Positions 35,650 through 43,911 of a DNA stretch of 64,000 nucleotides are shown here, piece by piece (positions within the stretch are counted from its first letter, which is position 1; the number at the start of each line of letters is the position of its first letter). Under the pieces are notes generated by a model. It searched no databases. It saw only the letters and a list, made by a program, of their open reading frames with translations, and was not told the DNA's origin. The DNA lies in contig JADLBH010000011.1 of assembly GCA_020847855.1 (NCBI GenBank), positions 1 to 64,000 on the forward strand, written 5' to 3'. The stretch is from Fimbriimonadaceae bacterium (GTDB taxonomy: Bacteria > Armatimonadota > Fimbriimonadia > Fimbriimonadales > Fimbriimonadaceae). The position numbers and the translations under genes are program-made.

Positions 35650-36327
35650 TTAGACTCGGCGAAGCCAGCCGCCAGGGTTGAAGGTCATCAAGAACCTCTC
35701 TCGCCGGGAGTCGGGTCGAAAGCGATGGTCTTCCGCGAGGAACTGTGCCAGGGCCTCGGTAGGCCCTGGCCCGTGCTCACGGTACACCGGGTGGCCGTTC
35801 ACATTCCCATCTTCCACTACGAGATAACATCCTGGAGTGACAAATCCGGAATAGGCGCGCAACTCTGTAAGAACATGCTCGCGAGAGTGGTCAGAGTCGA
35901 GCACGACCATCACGCGATCCGCCCCCCTGCACTCCTCCCTCAACCAGTCCAAGGTGTCTTGCGACGTAGAGGAGTCCTTTCGGTACACGATTCTGGGGTG
36001 GATGGGCAGGTTATCCTGGGGGTCAAGGTCCACAGAGGCGATCTTGCCATGCCCGACGAGGTCGAGCAAGTGGGCAAAGTAGAGCGTGCTGCCCCCGTTG
36101 AACGTTCCGGTCTCGATGATGAGGTCGGGACGGGTTTCATAGAGGATTTCCTGGTAGGACCAGAGGTCATTGGGGCTCTTCAAGACCCGGACGCCTTGCC
36201 ACCAAGTGTCCTCCCACGTTTGGGTGCGGTAATGGTGGTAGTAGAGCTTATGGAACAGTCGTCGGGCGAACGGGTCAAGGAACCGCCAGAAGACGGACTT
36301 CACACCCATGGCGGCCCGCTTAAGCAT
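35650..36327 (-). CDS. CmcI-like cephalosporin hydroxylase/methyltransferase family protein
   Basis: This protein of about 225 residues has a Rossmann methyltransferase core. LIIETGTFNGGSTLYFAHLL is the SAM-binding motif I with the acidic ASVDLD strand end, and VMVVLDSDHSREHVL carries the metal-ligand Asp residues of the CmcI family. GCYLVVEDGNVNG follows. Members O-methylate sugars or antibiotics. ATG 36327 overlaps the PhyH gene's end by 8 bases, so the two are probably coupled. ATG 36309 is an alternative start. Confidence 0.85.
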   Translation of the reverse strand: MLKRAAMGVKSVFWRFLDPFARRLFHKLYYHHYRTQTWEDTWWQGVRVLKSPNDLWSYQEILYETRPDLIIETGTFNGGSTLYFAHLLDLVGHGKIASVDLDPQDNLPIHPRIVYRKDSSTSQDTLDWLREECRGADRVMVVLDSDHSREHVLTELRAYSGFVTPGCYLVVEDGNVNGHPVYREHGPGPTEALAQFLAEDHRFRPDSRRERFLMTFNPGGWLRRV

Positions 36328-37120
36328 GAAGCGACCAGAGCAAAGGGTTGATCTCTTCGTTGTCCAATGGATCGCCGATGCTAAGGGACTCGAAATACTC
36401 TTGTGGCAAGACGTTCTGCTTACCATTGAAGGTGGATCCATCAGGCATATAGGCACAGGTCATGGCTCTGCGCGGTTTGTTCGTCATGTTCGCGCCCGCG
36501 GCATGGGCGACGAGCCCGTGGTGGAGGACGGCATCCCCGGCATTGCAAGGACATGCGACCGGTTCGAGCTCGAGCCAATCAGGATAGTGTCGAAAGAGGT
36601 CGCCTTGGTTCGTTCCGAGCGCGACGTTTCCGAGACCCGCGCTCCGATGGGTTCCAGGCAGATAGTAGAGACACCCATTGTCCCGCGTCGCGTCGTCCAG
36701 GGCGATCCAGAGGGAAATGGCCCGGTCGGAGTCAAACGACCAATAGGGGTTGTCCAGGTGCCATGCGGTCGGGTTCCCGAAAGGTGGCTTGTAAAGGGCC
36801 TGATCGTGCCACACCCGGATTCCATCCACCTTCGCGAGACTCCCTGCGATCTCCGCGAGGGCAGGGTCATAGATCAGCTTGCGCAATCCTTCGTGCGAGT
36901 CCGCGAGGCGCAAGCACTGGGTAAAGATCTGGGCGTAGTAGCTGTCTGGGTCGGACTGGTTCTGGAGCGGTGCGCCCGCCTTGGAGAGCCGCTGCGAGAC
37001 CGCTTCGTCCACCGTGGCTCGCCATTCCTCTAGCTCGTCGGGCTCGAGCAATCCTAGGATCACGGCGAAGCCATTCGTCTCGTAGTAGTCGTGCTGAAAC
37101 TGTGTGAGTTTGGTGCGCAC
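36320..37120 (-). CDS. Phytanoyl-CoA dioxygenase (PhyH) family protein
   Basis: From GTG 37120 the protein has 266 residues with the double-stranded beta-helix iron site: TAWHLDNPYW holds the HxD pair, and AVLHHGLVAHAAGANMT carries the distal His, followed by the 2-oxoglutarate Arg in KPRRAMTCAYM. Such enzymes hydroxylate small metabolites using Fe(II), oxygen and 2-oxoglutarate. The start is uncertain because there is no Shine-Dalgarno and the frame is open further upstream. It pairs with the CmcI-like enzyme, suggesting a joint modification step. Confidence 0.88.
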   Translation of the reverse strand: MRTKLTQFQHDYYETNGFAVILGLLEPDELEEWRATVDEAVSQRLSKAGAPLQNQSDPDSYYAQIFTQCLRLADSHEGLRKLIYDPALAEIAGSLAKVDGIRVWHDQALYKPPFGNPTAWHLDNPYWSFDSDRAISLWIALDDATRDNGCLYYLPGTHRSAGLGNVALGTNQGDLFRHYPDWLELEPVACPCNAGDAVLHHGLVAHAAGANMTNKPRRAMTCAYMPDGSTFNGKQNVLPQEYFESLSIGDPLDNEEINPLLWSLHA

Positions 37121-37318
37121 AGAGGGATTATGCACTTGCCAAGGGGAGTCGTGGCATCTCGAAGCGTCGAACCGGGCTGCTTCGCTCCCTTTCGGCATGG
37201 GCCTTGACGATGCGGTTGATGAGCCAACTGCGCGAACAGTCCTCCTAGTCCCCTGACCGCTCGCAGAAACCAAGCGACCGCGTAGGAGAAGGGAGTCCCC
37301 AAGTAAACTCCGCCCAAC

Positions 37319-38218
37319 TTGAAGCCGAACGCAGCGAGTCGGGCAGCCCTAGTTTCCGTGTGGGTGACCACGGTCGTAGTGGTCATCAAGCTGTACGGTG
37401 CCTATCGCTCGGGCAGTATCAGTGTCCTCGCCGAGGGTCTCCAATCCACCGTTGACATTCTCATGTCGCTCCTCGCCTTTGCCGCGGTCTCCTATTCGGC
37501 GAAGCCTCCTGACGAGCGGCACGCATATGGGCATGGCAAAGCTGAGTTGCTCTCCAGTGCAGTCCAGATGATCTTCGTTTTGGGCTCATCTGTATTCATT
37601 CTGATTCAGGCTTACATGCGGTTTGTGACGCCACGTCCGATCGCCTGGGATTGGGGCTTGGCTACGATGTCGCTAGCCCGCGTTATCAACTTGGGCCTCA
37701 CGTCTTTCATTCGGCAAACGGCGAATCGGACTGGCTCGCCGGCGTTGCACTCCGAGGCGCTTCACTTGCGAAGCGACCTGATCGCGAGTGTTGGCGTGCT
37801 GGTTGGGGTCGGGCTGGTTGCGCTGACCGGCCAAAACCGCCTCGACCCAATCGCCGCAGCAGTGTTTACGGTGATCGCGATGGTTGCTGCGGTTCGGCAA
37901 CTGGTATCCGTAGTCCATCCGTTGATGGATGGTGCGCTCCCACCGGAGGAGATCGCGAAGATCGTGCATGTTCTGGACTCCCACACCGAAGTCCGTGGGT
38001 ACCACAATGTCCGCACGCGCATTGCGGGAAATCTACGTCACTTGGAACTGCACGTCATGCTTGACGATGACCTTTCGTTCCCCATGGCCCACGAAATCGC
38101 GGAACAGGTGGAGGCGGAGATCAGCAAGGCTCTTGGCGGGGCCCTGGTGAGCATTCACTACGAGCCTTATGAGGCCGAGGTCGCGCACCGCATGAAGGAG
38201 CACGAAGGAAAACTCTAG
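37319..38218 (+). CDS. Cation diffusion facilitator (CDF) metal transporter
   Basis: This 299-residue transporter has six membrane helices. Helix 2 contains SVLAEGLQSTVDILMSLLA and helix 5 HSEALHLRSDLIASVGVLVG, the two-helix binding site with acidic and His residues. DERHAYGHGKAELLSSAVQM is the conserved loop. The cytosolic C-terminal domain of about 85 residues has YHNVRTRIAGNLRHLELHVM. The TTG at 37319 sets the start. Likely exports Zn, Fe, Mn or Cd. The 278 bases after it (38219-38496) hold no gene or structure that I can support. Confidence 0.92.
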   Translation: MKPNAASRAALVSVWVTTVVVVIKLYGAYRSGSISVLAEGLQSTVDILMSLLAFAAVSYSAKPPDERHAYGHGKAELLSSAVQMIFVLGSSVFILIQAYMRFVTPRPIAWDWGLATMSLARVINLGLTSFIRQTANRTGSPALHSEALHLRSDLIASVGVLVGVGLVALTGQNRLDPIAAAVFTVIAMVAAVRQLVSVVHPLMDGALPPEEIAKIVHVLDSHTEVRGYHNVRTRIAGNLRHLELHVMLDDDLSFPMAHEIAEQVEAEISKALGGALVSIHYEPYEAEVAHRMKEHEGKL

Positions 38219-38496
38219 GCTTTGTCATCCTCGTCTCCCTCTTGTTTCCACCCAGGAGACCGACTCGGCAACGAAGTGGCGAACGGCCCGAAACGAGAAG
38301 TTGACGACCCGACCCGTTCGTGCTTAGGTCAACCGGTGTTCACGTACCAACGCTGGCGAGGACCCCATCCTCCAAATCTCGGCATGTGACGGGTTCCGCA
38401 GTCACAATCGAGGACTCACCGACCTCTGAACATTGGGAGGGGCATGAGTTCCCATCCATACCCCTGGGTGTCCACACGCGAGCCGCGCCTTTGCGG

Positions 38497-39723
38497 TCAG
38501 CTCCCCACGATTTCGAGGGATGCAGCCTCGAACGCCTCCCCCTTCCCTAGATCGGTGCCGACAGTGACAACCCACGCGCCAACTGGGAACTCGGCACGGC
38601 CCAGAGCCTTCGCGGCGCCCTTGATGTACTTGAGGTCGGGCAGCAGGGAAGCTCCCGCACCCGAATCGCTCTCGAGAGTCGCCATGACGACCACGAGGAC
38701 GTCGCGTTCTTTGTCATACTTGTGGACGACACCATCCAAACGAGTCTGACCAGACTTTCGCACGAACTTTGTCGTTGCTTGGCGTGGTACTGGCACAGTG
38801 AGCTGGTTCGCGGCTTCCAGACTAAAGACGCTGTTGACGACGTGTCCTTCCGGCGTATGGAGCTCGAAGTGCAGATGGGGCCCGGTTCCCTCGGCGTTTC
38901 CACTGTCACCCACCCATCCGACCATCTCTCCTGCGCGGACTGTGCTCCCATCCTTGATCCCAGGTGCGAAAGCGAAGCGCTCGCCCCCCATGGCATTGTC
39001 TGTCCCCGGCGAATCGTTGTTGATATGCATATAGACGGCCTGCCACCCGTCCTCCGCGCTGATCGTGAGCCAATAGTGCCTCGGGCTCGAACGCAGGGAG
39101 ACCGTTCCGTCGAAAGCCGCAACGAGGGGGGTCAGCTTCGGTGCCATGAGGTCTTGGCCGTGATGACGGCGGGTGCCGCCCCCGCGCGACGCAAGAAAGG
39201 TGTCCGCCAGGCGCGTGCCGCCGAGCACTGGATAAATGATGGGGAGGGTCACCGTCTCGCTCGAAACCCCATCGGAGTCAATGATCGCGCCCAAAGCGCC
39301 GGGTCGGGCGACCGGGGTGCGAACTCCCGAGCGTGACGGAACCGGTGATCCGGGGGAGTAGAGCATAATCTCCGTGGCGTCCCCCACCTCCGACTCGATC
39401 CGACGATAGATCACGGCGATCTCTCGGCCCCCTACAAGGTCGGAACCCGAGACCGCGCGGCGGCCCCGATCCGTCCACCGAAGCAAGACCGAACGGGGAA
39501 GGATGAGCTCCCGGCGGTCAGCACGACCGAAGAAATGTTCGTCTCCACGGTCGTTCCAAGTGCTGTCCACGTCCATGACGAGGAGCCTCTTTGCCGATTC
39601 ATAGGTAACGACCCGTCCCTCCCACCTTTCGTGCCCGGCCGGGGGCGGGGCCATGCCCTTCCATGGGTTTGCGGGGAGCTGAGATACCTGGTAAGCGAAA
39701 GCCATCGTGGCAAGGACTACCAT
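38497..39723 (-). CDS. Secreted M23 (LytM-type) peptidase
   Basis: This 408-residue exported protein has a short signal peptide (MVVLATMAFAYQVSQLPANP), then a long N-terminal region of unknown fold. The M23 zinc site follows: HHGQDLMAP (first His and Asp191), MHINND (His233) and GPHLHFELHTPEG (HxH 283-285). All catalytic ligands are present, so it should be an active murein endopeptidase. The last 80 residues form a separate beta-type domain. Confidence 0.92.
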   Translation of the reverse strand: MVVLATMAFAYQVSQLPANPWKGMAPPPAGHERWEGRVVTYESAKRLLVMDVDSTWNDRGDEHFFGRADRRELILPRSVLLRWTDRGRRAVSGSDLVGGREIAVIYRRIESEVGDATEIMLYSPGSPVPSRSGVRTPVARPGALGAIIDSDGVSSETVTLPIIYPVLGGTRLADTFLASRGGGTRRHHGQDLMAPKLTPLVAAFDGTVSLRSSPRHYWLTISAEDGWQAVYMHINNDSPGTDNAMGGERFAFAPGIKDGSTVRAGEMVGWVGDSGNAEGTGPHLHFELHTPEGHVVNSVFSLEAANQLTVPVPRQATTKFVRKSGQTRLDGVVHKYDKERDVLVVVMATLESDSGAGASLLPDLKYIKGAAKALGRAEFPVGAWVVTVGTDLGKGEAFEAASLEIVGS

Positions 39724-39736
39724 AACTGACGTTATC

Positions 39737-41035
39737 CTACCTGCTACCGCGAACGCATCGCACGAGGACGGTTCCGATCAGGAACAGCACACCTGCAGTC
39801 CAGAACATGGCCGTGTAACCTGCGCCAGGTTGAACTCGGTTCAACCCGTCTACGAGAAAACCTGCCGCCCCGACGACGAGTTGGACGCTTGTGAGGCTGG
39901 AGGTCCAGAGGCCCATCTGGGAGCCCGCTCGGTCAAGGTGGGGGATCACGTCCGAGGCGAGTGCCCAGTCTGCGGAGCTGTAGAGCCCGAAACCCACCCC
40001 GAACGGTAGGGCAAGGAGCCAAAGCAGGGTGAGATCGCGTGCGAGGGCCAGCGGTCCCAGCGCCCCCATCACGAGCACCGCAGACAGATAGATCACGCGC
40101 TTCCTTCCGATCTTGTCCGCGAGGCTTCCGGCGATCACGGCCCCGAAGGCGCCAAAGAGCGAGACTGTGACGGCGAGGACGTTCGCCGCGCCAGCCGGTG
40201 TCTTTGCGTCATAGGAAAAAACTCGAAAACTGGTGAACTCGTCGGTAAGATAGTTCACAAGATAGTTGGTCACGAGGGAGAAAGCCAATGCAGTGAGTGC
40301 CCGGTTCGCCCAAACCCAACGGAAGTCGGCACTTCTCCAGGGCTCTAGCCATACCTGGGCGAGGCTAGGCCGGGCTTTCGGCTTCGGCGAGGTTCGCTGG
40401 TGACCTCGGAGCGTGAGCAACGTCAAGCCTGCACCGGTCAGGGTGACGATTGCGATCCCAGCGTAGATCCGGCCGTTCGTGACCAGAAGGATCGCAGCTA
40501 CTGCGCTTGCCACCTCGGCAAGCCGCTGTAAGAGCACCATGGCTGCGCTTGACCGCCCTCTCCCCCCCTCGGGAACTAGTTCGGGCACCATCCCGCCATA
40601 GGGACCGGTCCCCACATCGTCGGAGATTTGCAACAAGAGGTAACCGATAGCAAAGACGAGTAAGGTCGGTGCAGAAGAGAGCACTCCCAGTGCGACCAGG
40701 GTCAATAGTGCTCCCACGAGGAGGAAGGGCCGGCGATGGCCCCAGCGGGAATCGGCGCGGTCGCTCCATGCACCGAAGACCACGGGCCCGACGATGGCCC
40801 AAATCGCCCCCAGGCCGTACACCGTGCCCCAAGCCGAGTTGTGGCTTCCCCCGGGCACGAACTGGCGGACCTGGAGAGGCAGGAGGACGAAGAGCAGGAT
40901 GAACCACTTATAGCTGACCGCAAACCAGTAGGCGCTGAACCCTAGGTTCCAAGCCCACGTGTCTCGATACACGCCGCGATGCCCGGTCAATCGCAGCCGA
41001 GTATACGTGCGCCTCAGCCCTCGGACATGTTGCAA
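39737..41035 (-). CDS. Major facilitator superfamily transporter
   Basis: This 432-residue protein has about 12 membrane helices. The loop GAWSDRADSRWGHRRPFLLVG between helices 2 and 3 is the family A-motif, and the second half carries SLADKIGRKRVIYL. The GxxSDRxxxRxGRR form is common in the GPH/sugar or unknown-substrate MFS group. It stops 13 bases before the start of the M23 gene and may be cotranscribed with it. Substrate unknown. Confidence 0.9.
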   Translation of the reverse strand: MQHVRGLRRTYTRLRLTGHRGVYRDTWAWNLGFSAYWFAVSYKWFILLFVLLPLQVRQFVPGGSHNSAWGTVYGLGAIWAIVGPVVFGAWSDRADSRWGHRRPFLLVGALLTLVALGVLSSAPTLLVFAIGYLLLQISDDVGTGPYGGMVPELVPEGGRGRSSAAMVLLQRLAEVASAVAAILLVTNGRIYAGIAIVTLTGAGLTLLTLRGHQRTSPKPKARPSLAQVWLEPWRSADFRWVWANRALTALAFSLVTNYLVNYLTDEFTSFRVFSYDAKTPAGAANVLAVTVSLFGAFGAVIAGSLADKIGRKRVIYLSAVLVMGALGPLALARDLTLLWLLALPFGVGFGLYSSADWALASDVIPHLDRAGSQMGLWTSSLTSVQLVVGAAGFLVDGLNRVQPGAGYTAMFWTAGVLFLIGTVLVRCVRGSR

Positions 41036-41109
41036 GGCGACGAGCGGGATCGGCCCAGACGTTGAACAAGGTCGTCGAAGCCGGCAACGCGGAAATCCTG
41101 TAACGGGAG

Positions 41110-41249
41110 CCTGCTAGGCTGGCCTTGCACATCGCCCGCTCAGAAGGGATCCAAGTTCCGCGCAACCTTGAAGCAAGACGGCTTCGCTGCAGGCTGGGGA
41201 CCGATCTCCGATCCCGACACCTTCTTCGTGGCGAGTCTAGCCTAGCAGG
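41110..41249. other. 140-bp segment bounded by an 11-bp inverted repeat
   Basis: CCTGCTAGGCT (41110-41120) and its exact reverse complement AGCCTAGCAGG (41239-41249) bracket 118 bases upstream of cassette copy 1. Inside is a short open stretch that reads like the tail of a gene (KFRATLKQDGFAAGWGPISD, stopping near 41247), perhaps a gene remnant. No target duplication is evident. It might be a miniature element or an old insertion scar. Confidence 0.3.
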
Positions 41250-41259
41250 TAGATCAGGG

Positions 41260-41299
41260 ACTTTAGGCCTAAAGTGTAGAATTGAATCCGTGCTATAAT
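41260..41299 (+). promoter_or_regulatory. Promoter with a perfect palindromic operator before cassette copy 1
   Basis: ACTTTAGGCCTAAAGT (41260-41275) is a perfect 16-bp palindrome. Eighteen bases after its end, TATAAT (41294-41299) matches the consensus -10 exactly. The first ATG at 41309 lies only about ten bases after the box, so the transcript would be leaderless or nearly so. The palindrome covers the -35 region, where no TTGACA is present, and would suit a dimeric repressor or activator site. Confidence 0.6.
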
Positions 41300-41308
41300 C
41301 CCGGCCTT

Positions 41309-41707
41309 ATGGCAATGAGACGCTCCGGGCTCGCTGCCGGCCGAGTAGTTCTGGGTGCCACCTTGATCTTCGGCGGATTGGTCGGGATCGTGCCAGCAAG
41401 GCCCTACTACGTCCTGGGCGTACCGAGGGATCTTGGCACCGTGGATGCCGACTTCGGCGCGACCGTGCCCGCGGTGCTGATCAACGCCACCCGGTCCGAG
41501 ATGGATGTCCGCTATTCCGCGTTCGGGTGCGGCCCTGGTGGGACTGCAAGCGTTCCGCCCTTCAGCTGCCGCGGTATCGAGTTGCACTTCGCAGGCGGCG
41601 GACAGAACGGCCCACACATACTTCGTGCCATAATTCAAGGTGCAGGGGATCGGTTCGTAACCACGTGCATAGTGGAGACACGGGCGATCCTCACCAGGAA
41701 GCGATGA
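41309..41707 (+). CDS. DUF1573-like secreted protein, cassette copy 1
   Basis: This 132-residue protein opens with a basic and hydrophobic signal segment (MAMRRSGLAAGRVVLGATLI). The mature domain resembles DUF1573 (Ig-like) proteins in the order LGTVDADFG...VLINATRSEMDVRYSAFGCG. Further on, SVPPFSCRGIELHF parallels SIPPFSTRVLRGEV in the cassette copy 2 protein at 59694. It is the first gene of the four-gene run and ends with ATGA overlap with the pseudopilin. The role is unknown; export and an Ig-like fold are inference. Confidence 0.68.
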   Translation: MAMRRSGLAAGRVVLGATLIFGGLVGIVPARPYYVLGVPRDLGTVDADFGATVPAVLINATRSEMDVRYSAFGCGPGGTASVPPFSCRGIELHFAGGGQNGPHILRAIIQGAGDRFVTTCIVETRAILTRKR

Positions 41708-42465
41708 TGCGTCGAGGGTTCACCTTGGTCGAGTTGCTCGTCAGCGTCGCCATTTTCGCGGTACTGACTGCGATCCTGGTGCCCGTCTTGGGTTCGGCAA
41801 AGCGTCGGAGCCAAGCCGCGGTCGCGGTCGCCCACGTTCGCCAATACGCCCAAGCCGCACTGATCTACGAATCCGCCTACGAGGGATTGCCGGAGGCGAA
41901 CAATTTGACGGGCGGGTATTGGATCTCGGCCATGGGGCTGATGAGGGCCGGACGGGCACAATTGGTAGACCCGACCTTCCGGGTACCAGATCCGAAGAGC
42001 AATCTCGTAGCGTTGAGCGGTTATGCGATCAACGGTTGCCTAGGCTCACGTCCATTCGCCGACGAACCGAGTAGGACCGTGATCTTCGCTACAGTCGGCG
42101 AGTTTGCCGACATCAACGTCTTGGGCGTATCCGAGATGAACGTGGTCGCGCTGATGGCTCCAGACTCTATCGAGTACGGGGAGATCGGAGACAAGGAGTT
42201 CTCCAAGACGAACCAACGGTTGATCCGCCGCCAGGAGTACGGTGCCTTGCGCCATATGGGCAAGGGAGCCTATTCGTTCCTCGACGGCCACGCAAAGCTG
42301 CACGCGCCCACGGAGTTCACCTACCCAACGGACGCATACATGTGCTTCCCTCGACCAGGAAGTAGGATGGCCGGGCCGAACGGTGGGCTTCGCTTCTTCA
42401 CGACTTACAATCTATCGGCTCGCGGTGATTCGGCACCGGAACCTCACGGAGCGATGAACCGCTGA
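41704..42465 (+). CDS. Pseudopilin with H-X9-DG end, cassette copy 1
   Basis: This 253-residue protein has the leader MMRRGFTLVELLVSVAIFAV with canonical Gly before Phe and Glu5. RHMGKGAYSFLDGHAKLHAP near the C-terminus is an exact H-X9-DG motif, and the body is rich in Tyr, Gly and Pro. It is more distant from the nuo-linked pilins, lacking FPVFAQAK. It is coupled to the preceding gene (ATGA) and 19 bases upstream of the cysteine-rich gene. No pilin is present in cassette copy 2. Confidence 0.88.
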   Translation: MMRRGFTLVELLVSVAIFAVLTAILVPVLGSAKRRSQAAVAVAHVRQYAQAALIYESAYEGLPEANNLTGGYWISAMGLMRAGRAQLVDPTFRVPDPKSNLVALSGYAINGCLGSRPFADEPSRTVIFATVGEFADINVLGVSEMNVVALMAPDSIEYGEIGDKEFSKTNQRLIRRQEYGALRHMGKGAYSFLDGHAKLHAPTEFTYPTDAYMCFPRPGSRMAGPNGGLRFFTTYNLSARGDSAPEPHGAMNR

Positions 42466-42484
42466 ACGAAAGAGTCCCAATCTC

Positions 42485-42856
42485 ATGAAAAGTAACACTT
42501 CCCTTGAACGAAGCCGCCAGCTCACCAAGCTGTTCGGCATTTCGGTAGTGATGTTAGTCCTGTGCGGTCTGGCAACTGCGCAGATCTTCAGCCAGTGCAA
42601 CTACGTACCGAAGGATCCGGTGACCGAGCCTTGCAACGTGGCGACGGGTTGCACCGACACGTGCCAGCGAACCTACTATGACGAGGCGGTGTGTGAAGTG
42701 AATCCACTGTCTTCGTGCCTCAAGGAGATCCAATCTCAGTACGACACAGTGAAGACTTACGGATGTGTGCCTGGCACTACCTGCCATTGCCCGTCAAACG
42801 TTCCAGCAATGAACACCTCGTACGTCCTCGTTGATCGCGAACGATGCACGAGCTAA
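42485..42856 (+). CDS. Ten-cysteine secreted mini-protein, cassette copy 1
   Basis: This 123-residue protein has a signal sequence (LTKLFGISVVMLVLCGLATA, cleavage near AQ), then about 90 residues with exactly ten cysteines. Spacings are 11, 5, 3, 9, 7, 15, 5, 1, 18, so a CxC pair (CHC) lies near the C-terminus. The paralogue at 60183 has 11, 6, 6, 9, 6, 15, 7, 1, 17. An even number suggests five disulfides and an oxidising, exported location. The sequence otherwise resembles no family I know. The last codons overlap the next gene by 13 bases. Confidence 0.8.
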   Translation: MKSNTSLERSRQLTKLFGISVVMLVLCGLATAQIFSQCNYVPKDPVTEPCNVATGCTDTCQRTYYDEAVCEVNPLSSCLKEIQSQYDTVKTYGCVPGTTCHCPSNVPAMNTSYVLVDRERCTS

Positions 42857-43887
42857 AGCACTGGTCGGCGCTACTATTCCTAGCGATTGCGAGCACCCAC
42901 CAGCTAGCTTGGTGCGCGGAGGGTCGGACGCTGAAGTACAGCGTTCACTTGTGGATCTTGCCTCAAAGAATAGACGTGGAAGCTCGCGTCGAGGACGCAC
43001 TGTGGAGGCTTCGGGAGGGAGGGATGACCCGAGAAACGGCAGAACGCAATCGGAGCGCTCAGCGGGCGTTCTTCGAATCGCAAACGAAGCCACATGAACT
43101 CAAAGGTTCACTCCTACTCTATACAGACGGACGTCGTCGGCGCGTTGATTACTTCGTTCCTTTGTTGGGGACGGCCGTACGAGCGTTGCCCTATAGTGAG
43201 AGCTTTGACGGCCAACTGACGATGACGAAGGAGCAAGGACGGGGCTCTGTGTCGTTAGGTGACAGTACATCGTTCTTTCGTTCGGTCGCTCACTCGGTGT
43301 TCCTCGCTGGGACAGTGCCGGTCGGTTCTTCGTTCACTTCCACAGAGGAACCTGGTGTCGGGTTGCGCATCGGATACGACCACGGTGTCATCGGTCGAGA
43401 GACGACAACTTTGAAGGGAACTTTGTTCGAGCCGCGATCCGGAGAGTGTCGAATCGAGTCCAAGGAAGGGCGCGTGTGGCAGGAGTACTCTATCGAAGCT
43501 CAGGGTTCGCTGCGTTCCGCAGTTGAAGGTGGTGCGCCATACCGCGTTGTGGTCACGACGAAGGACGCGAAAGGTACCGTTCTGAGGCGTGAGAAGTTCG
43601 AGTTCGTGGCCGCGACGAATACTCAGTTTGAGCCTGTCCTCGGAAGATTGGAGGCTGGGTTGCACGTCTCGGACGGCAGGGCGACGACGAATGAGGGTGG
43701 CCTTTCGTACTTGTGGCCAGGCTCGCTTCCGACGGTAGAGGCTGCTCGCCAGCTCACCCGCTCCCACCTCGAGTCCAATGGTTCAGTGTCCCGAGAGAAA
43801 TGGGCGTTACCGCTCCTCGGGGCTGGTGCGCTGATCCTTGCCTTGCCGTTTCTACGTAAGATCTTGCGAAAGATGAGGCGTTCGTGA
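42844..43887 (+). CDS. Membrane-anchored exported protein, cassette copy 1
   Basis: This 347-residue protein has a signal peptide (MHELKHWSALLFLAIASTHQ) and one C-terminal membrane anchor (WALPLLGAGALILALPFL) followed by a basic tail (RKILRKMRRS). The body would face outside. LREGGMTRETAERNRSA near 57-73 corresponds to LRRGGMTENQIQASDEM in the 348-residue protein at 60671. YTDGRRRRVDYFV...ESFDGQ corresponds to YVRDGVNTWVTYPV...ESYDGT. Same length, topology and gene order make the two homologous. No enzymatic motif is seen. Confidence 0.75.
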   Translation: MHELKHWSALLFLAIASTHQLAWCAEGRTLKYSVHLWILPQRIDVEARVEDALWRLREGGMTRETAERNRSAQRAFFESQTKPHELKGSLLLYTDGRRRRVDYFVPLLGTAVRALPYSESFDGQLTMTKEQGRGSVSLGDSTSFFRSVAHSVFLAGTVPVGSSFTSTEEPGVGLRIGYDHGVIGRETTTLKGTLFEPRSGECRIESKEGRVWQEYSIEAQGSLRSAVEGGAPYRVVVTTKDAKGTVLRREKFEFVAATNTQFEPVLGRLEAGLHVSDGRATTNEGGLSYLWPGSLPTVEAARQLTRSHLESNGSVSREKWALPLLGAGALILALPFLRKILRKMRRS

Positions 43888-43911
43888 GGGAGTGATGGGA
43901 GGGGCCCTGGT

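Noticed and set aside
41036-41165. Short open frames between the MFS gene and cassette copy 1
   Set aside because: No start with a ribosome site, no domain and poor codon pattern. At most a gene remnant, which is noted under the inverted-repeat feature.
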